A DNA stretch of 64,000 nucleotides from Nectonema munidae (Eukaryota > Nematomorpha > Nectonematoida > Nectonematidae). The stretch lies in contig JAUIRK010000897.1 in the NCBI GenBank assembly GCA_030549495.1, positions 766,001 through 830,000 on the forward strand, read 5' to 3'. How positions within the stretch are numbered: the stretch's first letter is position 1; each line of letters begins with the position of its first letter. Made by a program: the position numbers and the translations under genes. The notes under the pieces were generated by a model. It was not told the DNA's origin. It ran no database searches and saw only the letters and a list, made by a program, of their open reading frames with translations. This document shows positions 10,110 to 20,809 of this stretch, in pieces.

Positions 10110-13100
10110 AAGGTAGATATATAGGCGAGATCCTGTGTGCCGTAAAATCTTGGGTTTCTGTGTGAGTTGAGTAACAGATCTGTTGTGTCTCCCATTTGTC
10201 CATTAGGGCTCCGCTAGGGATGAAATAACCAAAGGAACTTTGGCTTTGTAGAAAGGGAGTGGAGGGTGGGAATAGAGTGAAAACAAGAAAAGAAGTGAAA
10301 TGGGCCGGCGCGCTGCTTTTATACCAAGAGGAGGCGGAAGCCCGGGCTGGCTTGCTATTGGACGGGTAGTTAGCATCTCCACTTGTTAACAGGCTGTTAG
10401 CAAGGGGCGTAGCCCGTCCTTTTGCCAAGCTTTATTGACCAATGAGAAGAATCTTCTGTTGTCGTCTTGGCGCCAAGTGGGCAGTCGATAGGGTCTATCT
10501 TCATGGCATTGTGGGATCATTGCACAGGCCACATGGGAGAGAACTTCTTCATCCTATCTTCAGTGATCCACTTGAAGGTAGTGAGGATTTTGTCGAAGAA
10601 GTCTCTCCAATCTTTGGAATCCAAAGATATCTGGGAATCCCAGATGTCGAGCGTGTGTTCTTTCGCGGAAGATTGGCGCCGGGACGGTTCGTCCGCCGGG
10701 TTATCTTCCGATCTGATGTGCTCGATAGAGGTGCGCAAGGCGTCAATCCAGGTACTGGAGGCTTCTAGCCATAGAAGCAGGATGCCTTGGCGCCAGGAGC
10801 TGCTGCCCAGTTTGCGAATGCATCCAATTGCGGCCATTGAGTCCGAAAGAATCTTCCGGGATGGCCAGGTGAAGTGGGCTAGGATGATGGCGAGAAGCTC
10901 CAAGTCGGTTATGTTCCAATCGGGAGCCCGGATTGGAAAGCACCAGGAGCCTTCTTCGGTGTAGAAACCCAGAGCCATCAGGGATGCGTCTACATAGACA
11001 GTGCCATCAAGCTGCCTGGGTCTTGCCAAGCTCCAAGGAACGAGGATGGTATCCATCACGTAAGGAAAAGCCAGCTGAACCAGTTGGCCGTAGGAGGCGA
11101 GATCTTCCCAATGATATAGGTTGGAGATGATCCTGAACTTCCCAGGGAGCGTTGCTGCGTAGTAGTTCAGGATGCCCATGATCTTCTGCCTCCATTTGAG
11201 TGGTACCTCCGGGCAGTTCTGAGCCAACAAAAAGGCGCACAGTGCCCGAAGGAGGGCCTCTTTCTTGGTATCCGGGACACCCATGTCCTAGTACCTAGAT
11301 CGAGGGGGCCCCGAGGAACTCGAGGGCTGTGTGGGCCGGAGAATGGATTTCTCCGTGTTTATGCGGATTCCGCATTCTCTTGCAAAAGAGGGTGAACGCT
11401 TGGTGACCCAGTCCGTGCGATCCTGGGAATCCGCCAGGATGAGGAAGTCGTCCAGGTACACGATGATCTTGACCGCTAGCGCGCACTGTGGTGGCAAGCG
11501 AGCCTTGAAAGTGCCAACTAGTCGGCGCATCGTGTTCTGGAGGACTGCTGGGCTGAAGCAAGCTCCCATCGGGAGCCTGGTGAATTGCCAGATTTTGCCG
11601 CCTAATTTAACGCAAAAGCAGTTTCGCCAGGCTGCTTGTATACGGATTCCGTAGAAGGCGTCCGACAGGTCGAGCCTAGTTGCCCAAACTAGGTTCTCCG
11701 GGATGTACCTAAGCTGGAAGGGTGCCGTGAGGCGAATTGGGGGCGTAGCGAAAGTTCTCTGGAGAACCGAAGTCCGCGACCAGACTGTCTTCCGTTGGCC
11801 TTGGGAACCAAGAAAAAGGGGAGATGATCCTGGGGTTCCTAGCCACCTCCAGAATGCCATGTTCCACAAGTTTCGGCAGGACCTGCTGAACCAGGAAAGA
11901 TCTCTGGCATGTGGGTGGCTTCGAGAATCTCGAGAAGGAGTGGAACGGCTCGTTCGAGATGAGCTTGGGTCTGTAACCCCGCTTGAGGATGTTGAGGATC
12001 CCGACGTGCTTAAGGTCGGACGGGGGCCTGAATAGAGGGGCCGAGACCCGGAATGAGGCGTTGGCGGGCAATTCCGACATTCTTGCGGATGCTGAGTAGG
12101 ACCTAAGGAGGTTCTTGCATGAAGAAATGTCGATATTGATTGTATTTGGTCCTCATGGGTCGGCATGGGTTGTCCTCCGGATCGAAGGAATCACCGGAGA
12201 AGATGTTCTTCCAGAATCTGGGAGGGAAAGGGTCTTGTGAGCGTTTAGAAGTCCAGAAGGGCCTGGGTGGGGGGATAAAGAACCTTTGATCCCCAAGCAA
12301 ACCGCGATGGACCCGTCCGACTGAAAGGAAGGAGGGTGCGACCGCGGGTCGATGGGGACTGGTAGGAGGAGTTAGGGGGGGGGGGGTCTGCTCCTGTCTC
12401 CCCTAACCAGTACTGGCTTCCATCGAGATCCTAATCCTCGTCTGAATCAGCCCGGCGGATGGGTCGCCAGGGCTGGGGGGGAGACGAGGAGGCGGGGGGT
12501 GGTTCCCGGGTGATAGAGGGCTGACCGTCGGAGATCGTGATAAAAGACTGAATCAGTCTTGGTGACGCCGGAACGGGTGGGGGAATCTCCGGAATGGGAA
12601 CGGATGAGCCCGCGGGAACCCCTAGGTCATGGAGAAAGCCGCCTTCAGGGACCCTGAAGGATGGGCTGTCTGTAGGTGCGGCAAGCAGGCTGTCCAGAGG
12701 CAGAGGTTCTGGAGAAGGGGGCTCTGGGCTAGGCGGGATAAAAGGCTCGTAGCCAGGGGTACCCCGCAGGAGAGACAGGAGGAATCCTCGAGTCTGGGGG
12801 GAGTCTTCCCGAGATGAGTGGTGGGGGAGAGCCCAAGGCGGATGCTGCCTGGGCGCTCCTCTGACCCGTACCCATGGGGGAAAGAACTGACAGCCTCCCA
12901 GGCGCCCAGGACCCGCAGGGAGCCGAGCCGGGTGGTGGGGGCATCGCCTCAGCCACAGGAGGTGGTGAGACAGCCTTCTGTGCCTGGAACCCAGGGGAGG
13001 AGAAGTGCGCTGGGGGCCCATAACAATGGGGAAGTCGGAATCCGATCTACCTATAGAATCTGGCGGGAGAGGGTATGGGTGAATCTGGGTCAGATTGTGA

Positions 13101-13545
13101 GGGAGAAGGAGGGAGGGCGGGACCGCAGAAAACATGGAGGTGAGGCGATATCGCCTGTTGTTGGCCCTGTTACCTCTCGCGGACCGCGAGGTTGAGCCGG
13201 AATCCGGTCTCCTAGTACGCCCGACGGGCGGGAGGGCGGACCCGGGGGATTCTGAACCAGAATAAACTGATGAGGGAGGGGAAAGCTGTGCACCACAGCA
13301 GAACAGCGAGGTAAGGCGGAACCTCAAGCTGTTAGTCCCTCTACTTCTTACGGGCCGCGGAAGTGGAAGGCCGAAATCGCCCTCGGCCACGGGTGGCGGG
13401 AGTTTCTCGCGCGCCAGAACTCGGCCTGGAGAGGTCCACTCCTGTTATCCCCGCTATGGATAGAAGAGACGGGGCCTGGTGGTGGACATTTGTCCACGTG
13501 GAATGTGCCGCAATAACATGCATGCGTGGTGATTCTAACTATTAA
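10110..13545 (-). mobile_element. GC-rich RT/RNase H retroelement fossil (LTR or DIRS-like kin)
   Basis: A block of much higher GC than its surroundings. Parts in minus-strand order: a proline-rich Gag-like region about 12.4-13.4 kb; a reverse transcriptase about 11.3-12.2 kb with LDLSDAFYGI, LPMGACFSPAVLQ and VYLDDFLILA; a connection/RNase H region about 10.5-11.3 kb with YVDASLMALGF, SDSMAAIGCI and NPADEPSRR; then a non-coding end about 10.1-10.44 kb with CCAAT- and TATAAAAG-type promoter motifs, as in an LTR. I see neither an integrase nor a tyrosine recombinase, and no matching repeat at the other end. It looks broken, with about two to four interruptions. Composition not yet drifted to the local AT level suggests a fairly recent arrival. 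Family assignment is open. Confidence 0.75.
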
Positions 13546-13639
13546 TAAAAAATATAAAAAAAATTTAAAAATAAGAAAAATTTATTAAATTATAATTTTA
13601 AGTTTTGAGCTATACAATTTAATCATAATTAAATAGATT

Positions 13640-13872
13640 TTAGAATTGCAATCTAATAAACTTGCAATTTTTAAACAGTACGATCGATTTTTCCAAAGGT
13701 GGAACGGATATAGTCGATCAGAGAATAAAAAATTATTCCACAAATAGAAAAACAAAAAAAACGGACAGTAGTCGTTTTTTTTATCTATTAGATACTGCAA
13801 GAGTAAATGCAGGTACTATTTTTGCTTTTAATAAAGAGAAAAACCCAAGAAATGTAAATTTCTTTTAAATGT
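13640..13872 (+). pseudogene. piggyBac transposase fragment
   Basis: The frame reads FSKGGTDIVDQRIKNYSTNR, then KTKKTDSSRFFYLLDTARVNA. This matches the piggyBac transposase segment 'KGGVDTVDQ...YSTKRKTKRW...N.LDIAxxNA' around its last catalytic aspartates. Only about 68 codons remain. A second scrap of the same family is at 46.85-47.03 kb. The right edge of the GC-rich retroelement lies about 95 bp away. Confidence 0.75.
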
Positions 13873-14600
13873 TTTTGAAGGGAAATGTTTTTTTGAATCT
13901 TGATTATCAAAAAGACAAATTTTCGAATAAAGTTTTTCTCTTTTTTTTAAACTATATTTATTATCCTTGAGAGTTTTTAATAAAGGAGATCATTCACTTT
14001 TTTAAAAATATTGCCAGCAATTATTAAATAAAATAACAAATTTTATGCAGAAAACTCATGTTGAGGTAAAAATATTTTTTATTTTAGGGAAACGATAAGA
14101 CAAACAAATGATTAGAAAAACGATCAAATTTTTATTATAAATAAATTATGTTTCAACTTTATCATCTTCGTTCATTTGTATATTATTTGATTATACGTAT
14201 AAAACTTTCTCAAAATGGTCAACCACAAAACTTATTAAAATTGACCGATTCAGCTTGCTTCGAGATATTGTAGTGAATTGTATAAACGAACTGTCTTTCT
14301 CCTTCAAATAAAATGATGTGCATCAAAATATCCCTCTACAGAGTCATTGTTTTGTATTTAATCAATTTCATTTAAAAAAAATCACCTCATTGAAATCGGT
14401 ATAAAATCCCGTTTTTAGTTCTATATCATTTTCAGTTATATTTTCTTTTTTTGCAATTTTGTTTTGCCTACTTATAATTCTATTTGTTCTGTGACAAAAT
14501 AAATTACATATATAGCTACGTATAACTATTTAATCATGAAGTTCTTTATTTCAGTTGAAGCGTCATATATCAACATTTTTTGACAGTTATGATTAATTTT
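13873..14600. other. AT-rich spacer
   Basis: No gene, RNA or clear repeat end seen. Confidence 0.35.
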
Positions 14601-15822
14601 TATAAAAAATAAACATCACTGTTGGATTCAGCCAACTTAAAAATGCGTACATATGTGTAAAACACCTGATTTGCAAATTTGATTCACGCTTACAAGTATT
14701 TTCAAATTCTAAATCTAAAAACAATCTATAATTGGAATTGTTGATTTGTTATAAAAATGTATGTATTTCATGTAAAATTTGGATGAATGTTCTCGTAGTC
14801 AGATTTTAGATGTAAACCGCAAATTTTGTTTTTGAGAACAATTTTTAGAAGTGAACAACAAATTTATTTTACATTTATATGTAATTTTGAAATCCAAATG
14901 CAAAAATAATCTATAAAGGAAATTGACATTGTTGATTTGATATGAAAATGTGTATATTTCATGTAAAATTTGAAAAGACAGATTTTTGAAATAAACCGCA
15001 ACTTTGTTTCACACTTATAAGTATTTTCAAATTCTAAATGCAATAACAATCCATAAATGAAATTGGCATTGTTGATTTTTTATTAAAGCGTGTATATTTC
15101 ATGTAAAATTTTAATTAATGTTCTTCAGATTTTAAAAATAAACTGCAAATTTGTTCCACATTGATCAGCATTTTCAAATTCTAAATGCAAAAAGAATTTA
15201 TAAATGAAATTGCGATGGTTGATTTGTTATAATAATGTGTATATTTCATGTAAAATTTGAATGAGTGTTCTCGAAGACAGATTTTAGAAATAAACCGCAA
15301 CTTTGTTTCACAATTATAAGTATTTTCAAATTCTAAATGCAAAAACAATCCATAAATGAAATTAGCATTGTTGATTTGTTATAAAAGCGTGTATATTTCA
15401 TGTAAAATTTTAATTAATGTTCTTGGAGACAGATTTTAAAAATAAACTGCAAATTTGTTCCACATTGATCAGCATTTTCAAATTATAAATGCAAAAAGAA
15501 TTTATAAATAAAATTGCGATTGTTGATTTGTTATAATAATGTGTATATTCCATTTAAAATTTGAATGAATGTTTTGAGAGACAGATTTTAGAAGTAAACC
15601 GCAAGTTTCTTATACACTTATAAGTATTTTCAATTTCTGAATTCCAAAAATGAAATCAGCATGCCCGATTTGATATAAAAAATATATTTCATGTAAAATT
15701 TGAAGGTATATTTTATTAGATATATTTCTCATCAATCAAAATTTTGATTGACATTTCCTAAAAAGTAAACATGATTTTAAAAAAATTTAAACTATAAGGT
15801 GTTATGTTTTCAAAACTGTATC
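14600..15822 (+). repeat. 150-bp tandem repeat array, copy 2
   Basis: ATTTCATGTAAAATTT or a close variant recurs near 14765, 14956, 15096, 15243, 15395, 15547 and 15686, giving spacings of 139-191 bp, mostly about 150. Alternate units resemble each other more than neighbours, so the real period may be about 300 bp. The array is an inverted copy of 4.38-4.97 kb. Confidence 0.75.
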
Positions 15823-17330
15823 ATTATCATCCTCCATTTTGCCTTCTAGGTCTGGTTATTGTTCCCAAAGGTTTGGGGTCAATCAGTTTCCTGCAACAAC
15901 TACGCCATTTCATTCTTTCTTTACCATCATTTAGCACAAGCTTTCTTTTTTCCATATCGTGGTGAATCACTTCATTACATGCTTTCTTTGGTCTTCCTCT
16001 CTTTCAATCAATTCATCTTTTATCTTCTTTACAACGTTCCCTTCAGACATACTTTCGACATGACCAAACCAACGTAATCTATTCTCTTCTAAATCCTCAA
16101 TTCCAATTTTCTTTCTCAACACATCGTTGGCAATCCCATCTTTCAGCCCATCATCCTAATCATTCTCATCTCAGTTGTTTCATCGCCCAGCATTCAGAAC
16201 CGTAACAAATCGTACTTCTAACGCAAACTTTATACAGTCTTGCTTTTAGTTCATCAGATAAAAAATTTCCACAGTGTAAGCCGGATAATTCCTTTAACTT
16301 TTTCCAAACTAGGCGTTATCGCGCTCTTATGCTACTAGAAACATCACTGTTGCAATTGATCATATAGGCCAAATAACATAAATCATCAACAACATCGAAC
16401 GTATCATCTCCTAATTTGACTTTTTCAACAAGAGTACTTACGCTGTCTCCATTTTTGCACCTTCTACAAACAAGCCACTAACTGCAGAAAGAGAGCCCTT
16501 TATAGAGGAACATCTTTTGTGAACCCACTTATTACAAGTCGTACATAAAATGGCCTTTCTCATTACCCTCAGTCAACATAATGAACAGGGGTCGACACTA
16601 CTCACTTCCCTGACACCATTAGTTTTATTACTCACGATCATCACTTTGGTCTTTGCTACATTTATTTTTAATCCTTTGCTTTCAAGTGCTCTTTTACATT
16701 CGGTATACTTAACATCCAATTCATCCAAACTATCACCTACAACTACCAAATCATCAGCATCCAAAAATTCAAGATTATTTTTCGGGATTTCGGAGCTCAG
16801 AGCGTCTATCACAATGATAAACAACAAAGGACTTATTACAGACTCTTGATGAACACCACCATTTATTTTAAACCACTCTGAAAGCTCACCTTAGATACGC
16901 ACTGCTGTTCTTGAATCTCGATACATTTCCATTACTGTGTTCACTTCAAGCTCAAGTATACCCTTCTTTCTTAATGCCCAACGTTAACATTCCTAGGAAC
17001 TGAATCAAAAGCTTTCTAAAGATCGACAAACGCTATTCTTTTCCAACTCTCAAATACTTCTCAATCAGTTGCCTCTTTATGAAAATTGCGTTTATAGTGC
17101 CTATCCTGGTGTAAATCCCATTTGAAGATTATCAATATCAACTTTCGCTCTGATCCTACCTTCAAACACTCTTTCCAAAACCTTCATACCGTGCTCGAGC
17201 ATTTTCGCCTTTCCCCTTGTACAGCGGAACTAAAACGCTGTTTCTCAATTCATCATTCGATTTCCAATCTTTGCTAACTCATTTTCCAATTGACACATCT
17301 TAATCACCTCAATAGGTACACCACTTATGC
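15823..17330 (-). mobile_element. RTE-like LINE, 5'-truncated and decayed
   Basis: On the minus strand, reverse-transcriptase pieces run from about 17.2 kb to 15.85 kb. They include GELSEWFKINGGVHQ, SPLLFIIVIDALSSE, FLDADDLVVVGDSLDEL and KGLKINVAKTKVM. After these comes the C-terminal ENRLRWFGHVESMSEG typical of RTE-group elements. Several stops and shifts break the frame, and the endonuclease is absent. The 3' end is a GATGATAATGA-like tail at 15823-15838, inserted into the 150-bp repeat element whose other half resumes at 17330. Confidence 0.75.
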
Positions 17331-17490
17331 CAGTTTTAGAAAATGTCACGAAGTATGGTAGCAAAAGATGTAGCCAATTTGATACAAGAGAAATTTTAGT
17401 TAAGGGGGGGGGGGGGGGTAAAATAGCCCCCGTCACTGATAAGGTTAAAAGGATACTAATTTCTGATTTTAATATATCCAAAATAAACCA
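17330..17490 (-). repeat. Second part of repeat copy 2
   Basis: Matches the reverse complement of 4060-4240. Shared blocks include AATGTCACGAAGTATGGTAG and a GTCACTGATA block beside a long G run at 17405-17418. Together with 14.6-15.82 kb it forms a second, inverted copy of the repeat element, interrupted by the RTE-like LINE. Confidence 0.7.
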
Positions 17491-18515
17491 GTGTACCCAA
17501 AAAATAAGGACATCTAGCAAGGATATTTAAAAAATTTAAGATTATTTTGTTGAAAGTTCTTAAATAGTTCATTAATCTATTATTTTTTTGTTGTAATCAG
17601 AGATGCGGTTATTGGATAAATTTTAAAAGATTAGGGTCTATTTTTTTAATTTTTAGGCCAATTTTTCATTGCCCGGTTCTAAGTGAAGAAAGCACATTGA
17701 GGGAAAAAAAAAGTAGGTTGTTATTAAAACTAAACGGCGATGGCCACTTCGTTGCACTTAGAAAAGAACAAACTGAATTTTAAATAGTGATAACAGGTCA
17801 ACCTCTTGGTAAGAGATAGCCGTAAGAGAACAAGATAAAGTTTTGGCTTCGTAAAAAAATTGGTCAAACTTAAAAGAGAATTGAATAAGTGATAATTTGC
17901 ATCTCATGCTATCGTAGTTGATAAGTATCAACAATTTATTTTAATGATCCCAATTTTTTAAATGATACCGATTACATTTTAAAATGCGAATACCAATGCT
18001 TAACTAAGAAAAAATTTTAAGTATATAAATTTTAAATTATTTTATTCTAATAGCAATCAATCCAATTGTATTTGAAAAAAAGTACTACTTTGATTGGCAT
18101 ATTCAATCAAATTTCAATGCAAATGGTAACTGCATTTCATTGCATCTGTTCTGTCTTGCAAAATGCAATGACACATCTGTTGCAGTATATAAAGAAACAT
18201 AAGATGTATATGCCAAGTAACAATGCCATCAAATTGGCTGAAAAAAGTGTATCAAAGTTCAAAAAAGATAGGTAAACAAAATTGACATACTGTTATAAAG
18301 TAGAAATATGGATATTCAATGGTGGAGAAGATAGGTCAAAAATAAGAGATAATCAGTTGCCGTTATTTGTGAACGATCTCTATTAAATTTAAATAGTGAA
18401 ATCATCCTATCCCTCGGCTAATGCTCAATTAGAGGCGTATACTTGACGTCGTATTTTATACACCACTTTAGCGGTTTATGATAATGACACCTGGAAGCTT
18501 AACTTCATATATTTT
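17491..18515. other. AT-rich spacer
   Basis: No supported feature. A 69-codon frame at 18066-18275 resembles nothing I know. Confidence 0.35.
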
Positions 18516-18520
18516 AGAAG

Positions 18521-18797
18521 TTGAGATGTATCAGATGTGAAATTTGACATTCTAGAGATGATGCGGATATCATAATTACTATTCTAAGCCTACGCAAGTT
18601 TTATACTTCTTAATAGAGAGATATTTAGATACATGTGGGATAAAGTAAAAATTAAAAAATTCCGAAAAAACTTTGTCGTATATAGGAAAAAGAAAAATGT
18701 ATGGAACTTATGGATACGGATGTTGAAACCTAAATGATCAACAGATATAGAAAGATATTGAAGGTGAAAATTTTTGAGAATAATTGATACATCTCTA
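18521..18797. mobile_element. MITE with GAGATGTATC termini, copy 1
   Basis: Left end GAGATGTATCAG at 18523; right end GATACATCTC finishing about 18797. The interior (GAAATTTGACAT, TACGCAAGTTTT, GTCGTATATAGG) recurs at 19.55-19.85 kb. No coding sequence and no clear target duplication. Confidence 0.6.
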
Positions 18798-19551
18798 TCT
18801 AGATGTCTCTATTAATATATTTTTATTACTCAAGAATACATTCATATAATGCCTAAAAGGGAACAAAGTTCGCACTCAATCGAAGAAAAGGAAAATTAAA
18901 AAAAAAATTAATTTTTTTGTTATAAAATGCAGCATTTAAAGTACACAACTGTTCAAAGAAGAAGCAATCAATAATGAATAAGTCACAAAATATAGTATAG
19001 AGTGGATAATTTATTTACAAGAATAAACAAGTTAAATAAAGACATCATACAAATAAAATAAATGTACGTTAAATACACATAAAAGAATTATATGCAGGAT
19101 TGATTGTACTATCATCAAGTTTAAATCAAAGCAATATAAGTAAGAAAAAGAAGGAAAATTAAATGTTTTGAAAAAACATCAGAAATTAGAGACTGAATGA
19201 TTCTTTTAAAAAATAAAAAATTTTAATTACCAAGTAAAAAAATCAATGTTTTTCTAACAAAAAATTTACAAAAGTTTCTTTTCATTTTATTTTTTTGCTG
19301 TTGATGTTGTTTGCATTTGCAGAAATGATGCCATTTTTAGACGAATGGTTCACGGCTACTAAAAAATTGATAGAATAAAATAATTAAAATGCCAAGTGAG
19401 TAACTTTTAATTCTATTACAGTTGAACCAGGGCATTACGGAATGCCTAGTCGTACGAACAATTTTTGGAAGAAATTTTATCCCCTCTCACGAACTGTTCC
19501 TCGCGTCAACACTCCAAATTGGGTTTTTTTATAACTAATAAGTATATATAT

Positions 19552-19853
19552 TAGAGATGAATGGGATCTGAATTTGTTTAAATCACGGATGTGAATATGA
19601 AATTTGACATCCCAGCGAATGAGAATATCATAATTGTTATTTTAAGCAAACGCAAGTTTTTATGAGACGTATTTATCATAATTTTTTTTGGATAAAGTTA
19701 AAATTGAAAAATTTCGAAAAAAATTTGCGGTATAAAGAAAAAAGAAAAATGTTTGAAAATTTTTTACGCGAATGCTCAAACTTAAATAATCCGAGATAAG
19801 GATGTAAAATTTTTTGCGGATAATCAGCATCTGCGGATATCCGATACATCTCC
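19552..19853. mobile_element. MITE with GAGATGTATC termini, copy 2
   Basis: Same family and orientation as copy 1: left end AGAGATGAATGGGATC, right end CCGATACATCTCC, with shared interior GAAATTTGACATCCCAG and AAACGCAAGTTTTT. The two copies lie about 1 kb apart. Confidence 0.6.
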
Positions 19854-20044
19854 AAAATGTATTTTACAAATTAATAATTAAATACATTATATTTCGCCGC
19901 AAGCCTCGGTTATACTGTATATTACTTGTGAAAAGGCCAGCCAAATCACCATTATGAAAATTAAATAAAGATGCAAAATTTATTCTAATAAATAAGATAG
20001 AACTTTAACTTTCAGTAGAAAAATTAAACCAAAAAAGCCCAATA

Positions 20045-20460
20045 CAGTCAGACCTCGTTTATTCGAAACTCGATTTATCCGACAACCCCGCTAACAGACA
20101 CCCTACAAATATTTTTTGTTCCCCGTTATTCCGACACAACAGTGTTACATCAAACTAATTTTTATTAAACATGCGTGTTGATTTTGTTAATCCAAAATAT
20201 CAAAATTCTATTTTTTATTTTTTAGGAATATCTGTTTTAGGATTGTGTGTAGGTTGATGTATGACCAATCTCTTTGGTGTGGAATAAAAGTTATCATTTG
20301 AAAAAGATTTTTTCAGATATAATATATAATATTTCATTTAATAAATAACATGTTAGTTTAATGTATTGATTCTTTATAAATTTCATACACTGGTAGAAAT
20401 TTCGTTAATCAGGCAAAAATATGTGTGAAACCAAGAGTGCAGATAAACGACGTCTGACTA
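20045..20460. mobile_element. pogo/Tigger-like MITE
   Basis: Left end CAGTCAGACCTCGTTTATTC follows a TA. The right end, reverse-complemented, reads TAGTCAGACGTCGTTTATCT. This is the CAG(T)...TTAT-type terminus of pogo/Tigger elements, about 415 bp long, non-coding, inserted at TA. Confidence 0.75.
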
Positions 20461-20586
20461 GTTAAAAAGTAAATAGTGCGATCAAGTGATGGAATGCTAC
20501 CCAGATTTCTATAAAAGTTATAAAAAGATAAAAGTATTATTACTGATAAACAAATGATCGCATTTTTTAAATCACGATAAAGGATA

Positions 20587-20809
20587 CTAATTTGGGGGAT
20601 GAGATTTAGAAATATAGCTTTGTTTACATTTATTGTCCATAATTTTTTCTCGTTTAGCCTTCTTCTTCTTATCCAGCTTTTTCTTTAATGAACTTTTTGT
20701 GGTTTTCATAATCAAAGGCTTATTCTCTTCATGCTTCTCAATGTGAATGCTTAAAAAGTTCCACATTTGAAACGATTGCAAAATAATGAAGGATACCAAG
20801 CAGGTTATT
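20587..20809 (-). CDS. TRAM: TRAM last coding exon
   Basis: Acceptor TTTTCATTCAG; one base completes Arg, then ITCLVSFIILQSFQMWNFLS (human IAVLASICVTQAFMMWKFIN). A lysine-rich cytosolic tail follows, ending SKSHPPN and a TAG stop. No polyadenylation signal is evident close behind the stop. Confidence 0.9.

Noticed and set aside
10442-13545. Plus-strand frames across the GC-rich island
   Set aside because: They are antisense shadows of the minus-strand retroelement; high GC lengthens chance frames.
14600-15822. Tandem array as a CRISPR-like array
   Set aside because: Units are ~150 bp and degenerate throughout, without alternating identical repeats and unique spacers, and the genome is clearly animal.
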